From contig NZ_JARVRX010000009.1 of the NCBI RefSeq assembly GCF_030209435.1, positions 1 to 54,473 of the forward strand: a stretch of DNA of 54,473 nucleotides, given 5' to 3'. The first letter of the stretch is position 1; every line of letters begins with the position of its first letter. Under the pieces are notes generated by a model that made no database searches, was not told the DNA's origin, and saw only the letters and a program-made list of their open reading frames with translations. This DNA is from Mycolicibacterium sp. lyk4-40-TYG-92. Its GTDB lineage: Bacteria > Actinomycetota > Actinomycetes > Mycobacteriales > Mycobacteriaceae. The position numbers were made by a program, and so were the translations under genes. Below, one piece after another: positions 9,217 to 17,755 of this stretch.

Positions 9217-10206
9217 ATGGGGCCTGTGTCGCCGCGAGTCATCGTCCAGCCCGATGATGGCGTACAGCCGGTGCGGGATTTCATCGCGTCGGCGCAGAAG
9301 TCGTTGCTGATCAAACAATTCACGTTCACCGAGCCGTCTCTCGTGGCGGCGGTGATCGACCGGCACCGGGCGGGCGTCGCGGTGCGGGTGATGCTGAACC
9401 CGGCCCGTTCGGGCGGGGACCGCGCCAATGACGAGACGTTCGAACAGTTCTCGGATGCCGGCGTGAACGTCCAGTGGTCCAATCCGTCGTTCTATGTGAC
9501 GCACGAGAAGTCGATCGTGGTCGACGAGACGGCGGCGCTGGTGGCCACGTTCAACTTGTGCGAGAAGTACTTCACACTCACCCGCGACTACGGCTTCATC
9601 ACCACCGTCCCGGAGCACGTCGCGCAGATCGTCGAGGTGTTCGACGCCGACTGGTCGCACACCGATTGGGAGCCGTCGCAGTATCACGGCCTGTTGTGGA
9701 GCAACTCGAATTCGCGTTACCACATGGCGAAATTCATCGACACCGCCGAACACCACCTGCGCATCCAGCACCCCAAGTACGTCGACGCCGTCATCCTCGA
9801 TCACATCGCGGCGGCGGTGGGCCGTGGCGTGAATGTCCATGTGCTGTGCGGCGGAAAGCACGGCATCAGCGACTGGGACATCCTCGACACCTTCGCCTCG
9901 CTGCGGACCCTGCGCCGGTTCGGGGCGAAGGTGCGCAAGCAGAAGAACCTGCGGGTGCACGCCAAGCTGGTCATCGTCGACGACCGCGAGGCTCTGGTCG
10001 GTTCGATGAACATCGACCGCAGCGCCTTCGACCTGCGCCGCGAACTGGGTGTCATGGTCCACGATCCGGACGCGGTCACGCAGCTGACCCAGGTGTTCGA
10101 CGCCGACTGGGAGACCTCGCACCACTACGAGCCGCCGGATCCGCTCGACGCATCGCAGCACCACGAAGACGACTTCCCGCACGACCCTGAGCTGGTCCAT
10201 GAGTGA
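9217..10206 (+). CDS. Phospholipase D-superfamily protein
   Basis: The 329-residue protein carries two PLD (HKD) motifs, THEKSIVVDETAALVATFN and VHAKLVIVDDREALVGSMN. Both have the His-x-Lys-(x)4-Asp pattern needed for the two-step phosphodiester reaction. The arrangement resembles cardiolipin synthases and other PLD-like transferases, but no membrane anchor is seen and the substrate is unknown. A TAGCAT -10-like box lies at 9202-9207, nine bases before the ATG. The 3' end overlaps the following chromate-type transporter gene by eight bases, so the two products are probably made together. That link is unexpected for this family. Confidence 0.88.
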   Translation: MGPVSPRVIVQPDDGVQPVRDFIASAQKSLLIKQFTFTEPSLVAAVIDRHRAGVAVRVMLNPARSGGDRANDETFEQFSDAGVNVQWSNPSFYVTHEKSIVVDETAALVATFNLCEKYFTLTRDYGFITTVPEHVAQIVEVFDADWSHTDWEPSQYHGLLWSNSNSRYHMAKFIDTAEHHLRIQHPKYVDAVILDHIAAAVGRGVNVHVLCGGKHGISDWDILDTFASLRTLRRFGAKVRKQKNLRVHAKLVIVDDREALVGSMNIDRSAFDLRRELGVMVHDPDAVTQLTQVFDADWETSHHYEPPDPLDASQHHEDDFPHDPELVHE

Positions 10207-10786
10207 GCAGGTCGACTCGACGGCCCAACGGGTTTCGTTGTTCGAGTTGGTCCTGACGTTCAACCACATCGCGCTGGCGTCGTTCGGCGGTGGGCTGTCG
10301 GCCTGGTCGCGCGAGGTGCTGGTGGTGGAGAAGGGCTGGCTCGGCGACGCCGAGTTCCTCTCGGCCACCACGATGTGCCGCATCCTGCCCGGTGCCAACC
10401 AGGTCAACATGGCGGTGTTCGCCGGCACCAAGATGCGCGGCTTCCCCGGTGCCGCCGCCGCGGTGTTCGGCTTGTGCGCCATGCCCTTGGTCATCGTGCT
10501 GGCGCTGTCGTTCGCCTACTTCCGTTTCAAGGAGGTGCCCGCCGTCAAGGGCGTGCTGCACGGTGCGTCGGCGGCCGCGGTGGCCCTGACGCTGACGATG
10601 GTGCTCAAGACGGGCCAGAAGTGCCTGACGGGCGCCGTGCCGGTCCTGCTGTTCGCCGGCGCCTTCGTGCTCAACGGCGTGCTGCGCTTCCCGCTGCTGG
10701 GGACGCTCGCGATCCTGGCGCCGTTGAGCCTGATCTGGGCGTGGCCGCGCGACCGCGCCGCGGCAAGTGACACCGCGACGGCATGA
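10199..10786 (+). CDS. CHR-family transporter, N-terminal half protein
   Basis: The 195-residue membrane protein is a short-chain (single-domain) member of the chromate ion transporter family. ASFGGGLSAW, the following REVLVVEKGWLGDAEFL and the LPGANQVNMAVFAG segment correspond to the CHR domain. The usual Pro-Gly-Pro of the family reads Pro-Gly-Ala here. Short CHR proteins work as pairs of homologous halves with opposite topology, and the next gene supplies the partner. It overlaps the PLD gene upstream by eight bases and the second half downstream by four. Transport of chromate, sulfate or another oxyanion is the family-based guess. Confidence 0.87.
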   Translation: MSEQVDSTAQRVSLFELVLTFNHIALASFGGGLSAWSREVLVVEKGWLGDAEFLSATTMCRILPGANQVNMAVFAGTKMRGFPGAAAAVFGLCAMPLVIVLALSFAYFRFKEVPAVKGVLHGASAAAVALTLTMVLKTGQKCLTGAVPVLLFAGAFVLNGVLRFPLLGTLAILAPLSLIWAWPRDRAAASDTATA

Positions 10787-11343
10787 GCACCACTGCGTTC
10801 TCGACTTACCTCCAGCTCATCGGGCTGTTCGGGATGCTGTCGCTGCTGTCGATCGGCGGCGGCAACGTGGTGTTGCCGGAAATGCACATCAACGCCGTCA
10901 ACGGCAGGCACTGGCTGACGAACAACCAGTTCGCCGACCTGTTCTCCATCTCGCAGACCGCACCGGGCCCGAGCATCCTCATCGTGTCGATGGTCGGCTA
11001 CGGCGCCGGTCTGAAAGAGGCCGGCATTCCCGGCGCGATCATCGGTGGCGTCGTCTCGATGGTGGCGATGGTGGTGCCGGCCGCGGGTTTCGTCTACGTC
11101 ATCACGCTGATCTGGCAGAAGGCCGAACGCTCCAAACTCCGCCGCGCCGTCGAGAAGGGTTTCGCCCCGCTGACCGTGGGCCTGATCCTGGCGGCCTCGC
11201 TCGTCATGAGCCGCGCTGCCGACCACGACTGGCGGGCCTACACCGTCACGGCCGTATGCACCGTGATCTTCATGCGCACCAAGCTCAACCCGCTGATCGT
11301 GGTCGCCGCGGCCGGCGTGGTCGGGTACCTCGGTTTCATCTGA
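10783..11343 (+). CDS. CHR-family transporter, C-terminal half protein
   Basis: This 186-residue partner of the preceding gene has the canonical CHR signature: SIGGGNVVLPEM, then FADLFSISQTAPGPSILIV with the full Pro-Gly-Pro. About six hydrophobic segments are visible. Its ATGA start overlaps the stop of the first half, as expected for subunits needed in equal amounts. Together the two would form one membrane anion carrier. The PLD gene forms the third member of the same operon. Confidence 0.9.
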   Translation: MSTTAFSTYLQLIGLFGMLSLLSIGGGNVVLPEMHINAVNGRHWLTNNQFADLFSISQTAPGPSILIVSMVGYGAGLKEAGIPGAIIGGVVSMVAMVVPAAGFVYVITLIWQKAERSKLRRAVEKGFAPLTVGLILAASLVMSRAADHDWRAYTVTAVCTVIFMRTKLNPLIVVAAAGVVGYLGFI

Positions 11344-11376
11344 CCACCCGAGCGGGTCAACCCGCCCGCACGGGTT

Positions 11377-13317
11377 TTGTCAGTGGTACATGCGAGCATT
11401 GAAGTTGTTGTGTCAGATATAGCCCAGCCCCTGCAACCGGCTCCGGCAATCGCCCCGGTGCCGCGGCGCCGGCGTGCGTCGACGGATCTCGTGCGCCTGC
11501 TGCCGTACCTGGGCCCTTATCGCGGGCGCTGGGGCGCCATGCTGTTCACCGCATTCGCCGGTCTGGGCGTGACGGTCGCGATTCCGCTGATGACGAAGGC
11601 CGTGATCGACGGTCCGGTGCGGCACCAGGATCAGCACGGCCTGTGGGTGCTGGGTTCGGCTGCACTCGCGTTGGGCCTCCTGGAGGCGGTGCTGTGGTTC
11701 ATCCGGCGCTGGCTCGGGGCGCGGGCGACCATGGGCGTCGAGGCCGACATCCGCAAGGAGCTCTACGCCCGGCTGCAGATTCTGCCCATGTCGTTCCACC
11801 GTCAGTGGCAGTCCGGTCAGTTGCTGTCGCGCGTGATGAACGACCTTGGCACCATTCGCCAATTCCTCGGGTTCGGCCTGCTGTTCCTGGTGCTCAACTC
11901 CATTCAGATCGTCGTGGTGACCGCCATCCTGCTGGCCATGTACTGGCCACTGGGCGTCGTGGTCCTGGTGTCGGTGCTGCCGGTGACGGTGACGATCTTC
12001 CGGTTCGAGCGGCAGTTCAGCCGGCTGTCCCGGCTGGCGCAGGACCAATCCGGCCATGTCGCAACACATGTCGAGGAGTCGGCTCTGGGCCTGCGCGTGA
12101 TCAAGTCGTTCGGCCGGGAGGACTATGTCTATCAGCGGTTCGACGAGCGCGCCACGGCCCTGTACGACGCCGAGGTCGGCAAGGTGGCGGTATCGGCGCG
12201 CTTCTGGACGCTGCTGGAAGTCATTCCGAATCTGACGCTGATCCTGGTGCTCGGGTTCGGTGCGTATGCCGCCGGCCACGGACTGGTCACCATGGGCACG
12301 CTCGTCGCGTTCATCACCATGATGCTGTCGCTGGTGTGGCCCATCGCGTCGCTGGGCTTCCTGCTGTCGATGATGCAGGAGTCCATGACCGCTGCCGATC
12401 GCGTCGCCGAGATCTTCGATGCGCCAGTGGATATCACCGACGGCCCGGTCACCGCCGCGCCTCGCGGTGGTCACCTCGAATTGCGCGACGTCGGCTTCCG
12501 GTTCCCCGACGCCGCACCCGACGACTGGGCGCTACGCCACGTGTCGGTGACGGTCGAACCGGGGCAGACGCTGGCGCTGGTCGGCGCCACCGGCTCCGGG
12601 AAATCGGTTCTGGCCGCCTTGTTCTCGCGGTTGTACGACGTCACCGAGGGCGCGATCCTGCTCGACGGACGTGACATCCGCGAGCTGTCGCTGCCCGCCT
12701 TGCGGACCGCCGTGGCCACCGCGTTCGAAGACCCGACGCTGTTCTCGATGTCCGTCGCCGAGAACCTCGCCCTCGGTCGTGGCGCCGACAATCCCGCCAC
12801 CGACGACGAGATTCGCGCGGCCATCGACATCGCCGCCGCCCAGTTCGTCTACGACCTGCCGTTCGGGCTGGACACCCGCATCGGCGAGCAGGGCATGAGC
12901 CTGTCCGGTGGTCAGCGGCAACGCCTTTCGCTGGCCCGCGCGATCCTCGCCGCGCCGTCGCTGCTGGTGCTCGATGACACCCTGTCCGCCCTGGACATGC
13001 ACACCGAAGCGGAGGTCACCGTCGCACTCCGGCGGGTGCTGACGTCGGTGACGGGCATCGTGGTGGCGCACCGGGCGTCGACGGTCCTGCTGGCGGATCG
13101 GGTGGCGCTGCTGCAGGACGGCACCATCACCCGGATCGGCACCCACGCCGAGTTGCTGGCGGAGGCACCCGAGTACCGCTATCTGCTGTCCGCGGACGAC
13201 GAGCTCGACGACGGTTGCGAACGCGCCTGCGATTGGGAGCAGGACGCCGAGCGCGAGCGGCTCGAACAGCTGTATCTCGAGCAGAGCGACGAAGCCGAAG
13301 AGGTGCGTAGGCGATGA
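11377..13317 (+). CDS. ABC exporter subunit A (TMD-NBD), degenerate catalytic site
   Basis: The 646-residue half-transporter has a six-helix membrane domain at about residues 45-330 and an ATPase domain at about 365-600. GATGSGKS is Walker A and LSGGQRQRLSLARAIL is the signature. Walker B reads LLVLDDTLSALD, with Asp in place of the catalytic Glu. The acidic C-terminal tail is unusual. It overlaps the next ABC gene by four bases and pairs with it as a heterodimer. The open frame starts at a TTG at 11377; a GTG at 11410 (MSDIAQPLQP) is an equally plausible start. The exported substrate is unknown; drug or lipid export is typical of this family. Confidence 0.9.
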   Translation: MSVVHASIEVVVSDIAQPLQPAPAIAPVPRRRRASTDLVRLLPYLGPYRGRWGAMLFTAFAGLGVTVAIPLMTKAVIDGPVRHQDQHGLWVLGSAALALGLLEAVLWFIRRWLGARATMGVEADIRKELYARLQILPMSFHRQWQSGQLLSRVMNDLGTIRQFLGFGLLFLVLNSIQIVVVTAILLAMYWPLGVVVLVSVLPVTVTIFRFERQFSRLSRLAQDQSGHVATHVEESALGLRVIKSFGREDYVYQRFDERATALYDAEVGKVAVSARFWTLLEVIPNLTLILVLGFGAYAAGHGLVTMGTLVAFITMMLSLVWPIASLGFLLSMMQESMTAADRVAEIFDAPVDITDGPVTAAPRGGHLELRDVGFRFPDAAPDDWALRHVSVTVEPGQTLALVGATGSGKSVLAALFSRLYDVTEGAILLDGRDIRELSLPALRTAVATAFEDPTLFSMSVAENLALGRGADNPATDDEIRAAIDIAAAQFVYDLPFGLDTRIGEQGMSLSGGQRQRLSLARAILAAPSLLVLDDTLSALDMHTEAEVTVALRRVLTSVTGIVVAHRASTVLLADRVALLQDGTITRIGTHAELLAEAPEYRYLLSADDELDDGCERACDWEQDAERERLEQLYLEQSDEAEEVRRR

Positions 13318-15131
13318 GCACCGAGAGCTGGCGCGGCCAGACGGTCGAGTCGGCCGCGGACCTGCCCATCGACGAGAGCGTGTCGCGGCGGCGCGAGGCC
13401 CGCGCCTTGTTGGGCTCGCTGCTCAAGCCGTACCGCGTCGCGGTCCTGCTGCTGGGCCTGGTCGTCGTGGTGGAAAACGGTGCGCGCCTGTCTGTTCCGC
13501 TGCTCGTGCAGCGCGGCATCGACCACGGCATCCCGCCGATCCTGCAGGGCGGGCCGGCCCGTGAACTGTTGCAGATCGTCGCAGCCCTGTCCGGTGTCGT
13601 GGTGCTGCAGGCCACCTTCCGGTTGTTCTTCCTGAACCGGTCGGGCCGGATCGGGCAGAAGGTGCTGCTCGAACTGCGCCGCCGGGTGTACCGGCAGTTC
13701 CAGCGTCTCGACGTCGCCTTCCACGACCGCTACACCTCGGGCCGCGTGGTGAGCCGGTCCACCAACGACATCGAGGCGATCCAGACCATGCTGTCGACGG
13801 GTTTCGACAGCCTCATCACCGCGATCCTCACGCTTGGCGGCACCGCCGTCCTGCTTGTCACGCTCGACGTGCGGCTCGGGCTGATGTGTCTGGGCGCCTT
13901 CCCGCTCCTGGTGTTGCTGGTCGCCTGGTTCCGGCGCGAGTCGTCCAGGACATACCGCACTGTCCGGGAACGCGCGGCGCTGGTGATCGTGCAGTTCGTC
14001 GAAACCATGACCGGCATCAAGGCTGTGCAGGCCTACCGGCGCGAGCCCCGCAACCAGGAGATCTTCGACGACGTCGTCGACGACTACCGCGTCATCAACG
14101 AACGCACCATGACGCTGCTCGCGGTGTTCATGCCCGGGGTCAAACTCGTCGGCAACGTCACCACCGCCCTGGTGCTGCTGTACGGCGGAAACCTGGTGCT
14201 GCACGGGCATATGACGATCGGAACGCTGACCGCGTTCCTGTTGTACCTGCGCATGTTCTTCGAGCCGATGCAGGAGATATCGCAGTTCTTCAACAGCTTC
14301 CAGTCGGCGGCGTCGGCGCTGGAGAAGCTGGCCGGGGTGCTCGGTCAGCGGCCGGCCATCATGGACCCCACCGACCCCGTCGAGCTGACGACCGTCAAGG
14401 GGGACATCGCTTTTCGGGGCGTCAGCTTCGGCTATACCCCGGATCGGCCGGTGCTGCCCGAACTCAACCTGACGGTGCCCGCGGGGCAGACCGTCGCCCT
14501 CGTCGGTGCCACCGGCGCGGGCAAGACGACCATCACGAAGCTCATCGCGCGCTTCTACGATCCGGTGACCGGCACCGTCACCCTCGACGGCACCGACCTG
14601 CGGTCCATCGCCCAAACCGAGTTGCGCCAGCACGTCGTGATGGTGACGCAGGAGAACTTCATGTTCGCCGGCAGCGTCGCGGACAACATCCGGTTCGGGC
14701 GGCCCGACGCCACCGACGCCGAAATCCGCGCGGCCGCGGAAGCCGTTGGCGCGGAGCGGTTCATCGACAACCTGCCGGACGGCTACGACACCGACGTCGC
14801 CAACCGGGGCGGACGCTTGTCCGCGGGGCAGCGCCAGTTGGTCGCGTTCGCCCGCGCGTTCCTGGCCGACCCCAAGGTGCTGATCCTCGACGAGGCGACG
14901 TCGTCGCTGGACATCCCGACCGAGCGGCTGGTGCAGCGTGCGCTGGCGACCGTGCTGGCCGGGCGGACCGCTTTGGTTATCGCGCACCGACTTTCGACTG
15001 TGCAGTCCGCGGACCGGGTCCTGGTGCTCGATGGCGGACGCATCGTGGAAGACGGTGCCCCCGACGATCTCGTTGCCCAGAACGGGCGGTACGCGGCGCT
15101 GCACCGCGCCTGGGTTGACTCGCTGGCCTGA
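13314..15131 (+). CDS. ABC exporter subunit B (TMD-NBD), consensus catalytic Glu
   Basis: This 605-residue half-transporter has membrane helices at about residues 35-310. Its ATPase domain shows GATGAGKT (Walker A), a signature that reads LSAGQRQ in place of LSGGQ, Walker B LILDEATSSLD with the catalytic Glu, and IAHRLST (H-loop). Together with subunit A it would form one consensus ATP site (this Walker B with the partner's LSGGQ) and one degenerate site (the partner's LDD with this LSAGQ). That asymmetry is known from heterodimeric exporters such as BmrCD and TM287/288. The start ATG lies within the end of the preceding gene. Confidence 0.92.
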   Translation: MSTESWRGQTVESAADLPIDESVSRRREARALLGSLLKPYRVAVLLLGLVVVVENGARLSVPLLVQRGIDHGIPPILQGGPARELLQIVAALSGVVVLQATFRLFFLNRSGRIGQKVLLELRRRVYRQFQRLDVAFHDRYTSGRVVSRSTNDIEAIQTMLSTGFDSLITAILTLGGTAVLLVTLDVRLGLMCLGAFPLLVLLVAWFRRESSRTYRTVRERAALVIVQFVETMTGIKAVQAYRREPRNQEIFDDVVDDYRVINERTMTLLAVFMPGVKLVGNVTTALVLLYGGNLVLHGHMTIGTLTAFLLYLRMFFEPMQEISQFFNSFQSAASALEKLAGVLGQRPAIMDPTDPVELTTVKGDIAFRGVSFGYTPDRPVLPELNLTVPAGQTVALVGATGAGKTTITKLIARFYDPVTGTVTLDGTDLRSIAQTELRQHVVMVTQENFMFAGSVADNIRFGRPDATDAEIRAAAEAVGAERFIDNLPDGYDTDVANRGGRLSAGQRQLVAFARAFLADPKVLILDEATSSLDIPTERLVQRALATVLAGRTALVIAHRLSTVQSADRVLVLDGGRIVEDGAPDDLVAQNGRYAALHRAWVDSLA

Positions 15132-15140
15132 CCGGTCAGG
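15127..15140. other. 14-bp palindrome spanning two convergent stop codons
   Basis: CCTGACCGGTCAGG is a perfect palindrome. It contains the TGA of the ABC gene (15129-15131) and, on the other strand, the TGA of the LuxR gene (15136-15138). It has no T tract and might serve as a minimal bidirectional structure or be chance. Confidence 0.45.
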
Positions 15141-15978
15141 GGATCAGCCGCAGCTGCCGCGCCTTCGACACGGCCTCGTGCCGGCTGTGGGTGCCGAGTT
15201 TCGTTGCGGCGCTGCGCAGATAGCTCTTGACGGTCTCGGGTTTCAACGAAAGCCGTTGGGCAGCTTCGGTATTGGTGCAGCCCAGCGCGATCTGCGTGAG
15301 TACGTCGAGTTCGCGCGGGCTCAGCGGACCGGCCGCCGGTGCGGGTCCGCCGGCCAGAGCCTCGGCCAGCCGGTCGGCGAGGGCGGCAAGTTCACCGGGC
15401 GCGACAGCCTGGCCGCCGGCCGCCCGCCGGCGCAGTTCGGCGTGCACCTGCCTGATGTGTTCGGAGTTCACCGGAGTGTCGGTGGCCTGGGCCTGTTGCA
15501 GCCGCAGCCGCCGGTCCACCTCGTCGCGGATCGTCAGCTCGTCCGACAGACGTTGCGCCGATGCCAGCATCAGGTCCACGGTCCGCCCGCCGAACGGTGC
15601 GCTGGACCGGTAGGCACCGTAGAGCACGGCTCGAGCCCGGCCGTCGACCACGACGGGCACCGCCAGTACCGATCGGATGCCCTCGGAGAGCACGGGCATG
15701 TCGTAGTCGTGCGTGATGGACGGCGCGTGCCGGTAGTCGGCCACCGCGAGCGGCTGACCCGAGGCCATGCTGGCCCCGCCGAGGCCGAACCTCGAGCGCA
15801 CTGTCAGCCCCCGGAGGCCGCCGCCGCGGGTGCCGTAGAACTCGGTGATCAGCAGTGCGTCGTCATGCACCTCGCCGCCGAACATCACCGGCACCGCACC
15901 TTCGGAGCCCAGACGCCGCAGCTCAGCGCGCACCGCATCGGTGTCGCGCGGGCGCAGCAGGGATGGGCCGGTGGTCAC
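15136..15978 (-). CDS. GAF-domain LuxR-type transcriptional regulator
   Basis: The 280-residue regulator has a GAF-like sensor region at about residues 20-150 (ending SVLAVPVVVDGRARAVLYGAYR). A coiled linker follows, then a LuxR-type HTH at about 218-275 (LSPRELDVLTQIALG, then TEAAQRLSLKPETVKSYLRS). There is no receiver domain, so it probably senses a small molecule directly. The GTG at 15978 is chosen because a GAAAGAGGG ribosome site precedes it on the minus strand; a longer frame reaches 16068 but would overlap the divergent gene. It faces away from the acyl-CoA ligase pair and probably controls it through the palindrome at 16020-16034. Confidence 0.87.
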   Translation of the reverse strand: MTTGPSLLRPRDTDAVRAELRRLGSEGAVPVMFGGEVHDDALLITEFYGTRGGGLRGLTVRSRFGLGGASMASGQPLAVADYRHAPSITHDYDMPVLSEGIRSVLAVPVVVDGRARAVLYGAYRSSAPFGGRTVDLMLASAQRLSDELTIRDEVDRRLRLQQAQATDTPVNSEHIRQVHAELRRRAAGGQAVAPGELAALADRLAEALAGGPAPAAGPLSPRELDVLTQIALGCTNTEAAQRLSLKPETVKSYLRSAATKLGTHSRHEAVSKARQLRLIP

Positions 15979-16019
15979 GGTCAGCACCCTCTTTCGGGGG
16001 TAGCGGGCGGATGGGTGTG

Positions 16020-16034
16020 ACGTAGATCCTACGT
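16020..16034. promoter_or_regulatory. Perfect 6-3-6 palindrome, candidate LuxR site
   Basis: ACGTAG-ATC-CTACGT lies in the 58-bp gap between the divergent LuxR regulator and the acyl-CoA ligase operon, ending two bases before the ATG at 16037. The place and symmetry fit a dimeric HTH site. It also contains TACGTT, a possible -10 element. Confidence 0.5.
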
Positions 16035-16036
16035 TC

Positions 16037-17755
16037 ATGGCGACAGACGCTGGGATCACGACCAACACTGAGCAGTACCGAGCGGCGCGGGACCGGCTCG
16101 TGGTATCGATCGGTGACTACGCGCAGGCCGTCGATTCGTTCAGTTGGCCGCGGCTGACCGGCACGTTCAACTGGGCCACCGACTGGTTCGACGCCGTCGC
16201 TCGCAGCCCCGAACGGGCCGGGCAGGCGGCGCTGTGGATCACCGAAGAAGGCGGGGGCGAGCAGCGGTACACCTTCGCGGAGATGGCCGACCGGTCCGAC
16301 CAGGTGGCGACGTGGCTGCAGGCGCTGGGCGTGGGCAAGGGCGACCGCGTCATCGTGATGCTGGGCAACCAGGTTGAACTCTGGGAGTCGATGCTGGCGG
16401 TCGCCAAGCTGGGCGCGGTGGTGATGCCGACCACCGGGGCGCTGGGCCCCGATGACCTGGCCGACCGGATCACGCGCGGCGGGGCAGGCTTCGTGGTGAC
16501 CAACGTGGCCGACACCGATAAGTTCGCGTCCGTCGTTGGCCAGTACACCGGGATCGTCGTGGGGGATTCGGTACCGGGCTGGCACCGCTACGCCGATGCC
16601 TATCAAGCGGTTTCGGCGGGTCCGTTCACCGCCGTGACCGACGTCGACGATCCGCTGCTGGTCTACTTCACCTCGGGCACCACCAGCAAGCCCAAACTCG
16701 TTGAGCACTCGCAGGTTTCGTACCCCGTCGGGCACCTGTCGACGATGGCCTGGATCGGCGTGAAGCCGGGCGACGTCCACCTGGCGATCAGCTCGCCGGG
16801 CTGGGCCAAGCACGCCTGGAGTTGTGTGTTCGCGCCGTGGATCGCCGAGGCGACCATCTTCGTCTACAACTACAGCCGCTTCGACGCCGCCACGCTGATG
16901 GGGCAATTGCGTCGCGCCGGCGTCAACACGTTCTGCGCGCCGCCCACCGTGTGGCGGATGCTGATCCAGGCCGACCTCGGCGCCAAACCCGAAGGGCTGC
17001 GCGAGATTGTGGGTGCCGGCGAACCACTGAACCCCGATGTCATCGCCAAGGTGCAGGACGCCTGGGGTCTGACGATCCGGGACGGTTTCGGCCAGACCGA
17101 GACCACCCTGCTGATCGGCAACACCCCCGGCCAGCCGGTGAAGGCCGGGTCGATGGGGCGGCCGATGCCGGGTGTGCCGGTGGTGCTGGTCGATCCGGTG
17201 ACCGGTGCGCTCACCGACGAGGGCGAGATCTGCCTGGACCTGAACGCCGAGCCGCTGAACCTGATGACCGGTTATCTCGTTGACCCCCAACGTAATGCGG
17301 CCGTCATGGCAGGCGGTTACTACCACACCGGTGACGTGGCATCCCGCGACAGCGACGGCTACATCACGTACATCGGCCGCACCGATGACGTGTTCAAGTC
17401 ATCGGACTACAAGGTGTCGCCGTTCGAGCTGGAAAGCGTGCTCATCGAGCATCCCGCGGTGGTGGAGGCCGCGGTGGTACCGCAGCCCGATGACACCCGG
17501 CTCGCTGTGCCGAAGGCGTACGTCTGCCTGGCTGCCGGCTGGAGTGCGGACAAAGACACCGCACGGTCGATCATGGAATTCGCCCGCGACCACCTGGCGC
17601 CCTACCTCAAGGTCCGCCGGGTGGAGTTCGGCGATCTCCCCAAGACGATTTCCGGCAAGATCCGGCGCGTTGACCTGCGCAAGCGCGAAGATCAGGCGCA
17701 TGCGGCCGGCACCCCGATCGCATCGGAATACCGTTACGAGGATCTGGTGAACTGA
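16037..17755 (+). CDS. Acyl-CoA synthetase, medium-chain (ACSM)-like
   Basis: The 572-residue member of the adenylate-forming family would activate a carboxylic acid as acyl-AMP and transfer it to CoA. Visible motifs are YFTSGTTSKPK (phosphate-binding loop), DGFGQTETT (adenine-binding motif), YYHTGDVASRDSDGY and IGRTDDVFKSSDYKV (hinge). The C-terminal catalytic lysine lies in PKTISGKIRR. The N-terminal layout is closer to acetyl- and medium-chain acyl-CoA synthetases than to long-chain FadD proteins. It shares one base with the stop of the next acyl-CoA ligase gene (TGATG), so the two are translated as a unit. The substrate is not determined. Confidence 0.9.
   Translation: MATDAGITTNTEQYRAARDRLVVSIGDYAQAVDSFSWPRLTGTFNWATDWFDAVARSPERAGQAALWITEEGGGEQRYTFAEMADRSDQVATWLQALGVGKGDRVIVMLGNQVELWESMLAVAKLGAVVMPTTGALGPDDLADRITRGGAGFVVTNVADTDKFASVVGQYTGIVVGDSVPGWHRYADAYQAVSAGPFTAVTDVDDPLLVYFTSGTTSKPKLVEHSQVSYPVGHLSTMAWIGVKPGDVHLAISSPGWAKHAWSCVFAPWIAEATIFVYNYSRFDAATLMGQLRRAGVNTFCAPPTVWRMLIQADLGAKPEGLREIVGAGEPLNPDVIAKVQDAWGLTIRDGFGQTETTLLIGNTPGQPVKAGSMGRPMPGVPVVLVDPVTGALTDEGEICLDLNAEPLNLMTGYLVDPQRNAAVMAGGYYHTGDVASRDSDGYITYIGRTDDVFKSSDYKVSPFELESVLIEHPAVVEAAVVPQPDDTRLAVPKAYVCLAAGWSADKDTARSIMEFARDHLAPYLKVRRVEFGDLPKTISGKIRRVDLRKREDQAHAAGTPIASEYRYEDLVN

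Noticed and set aside
13179..15104. 641-codon minus-strand frame
   Set aside because: It lies opposite the two ABC exporter genes and has the His/Arg/Gln-rich composition of an antisense shadow in GC-rich DNA.
15979..16068. Longer LuxR protein starting at 16068
   Set aside because: It would overlap the divergent acyl-CoA ligase start, and a good ribosome site supports the GTG at 15978.
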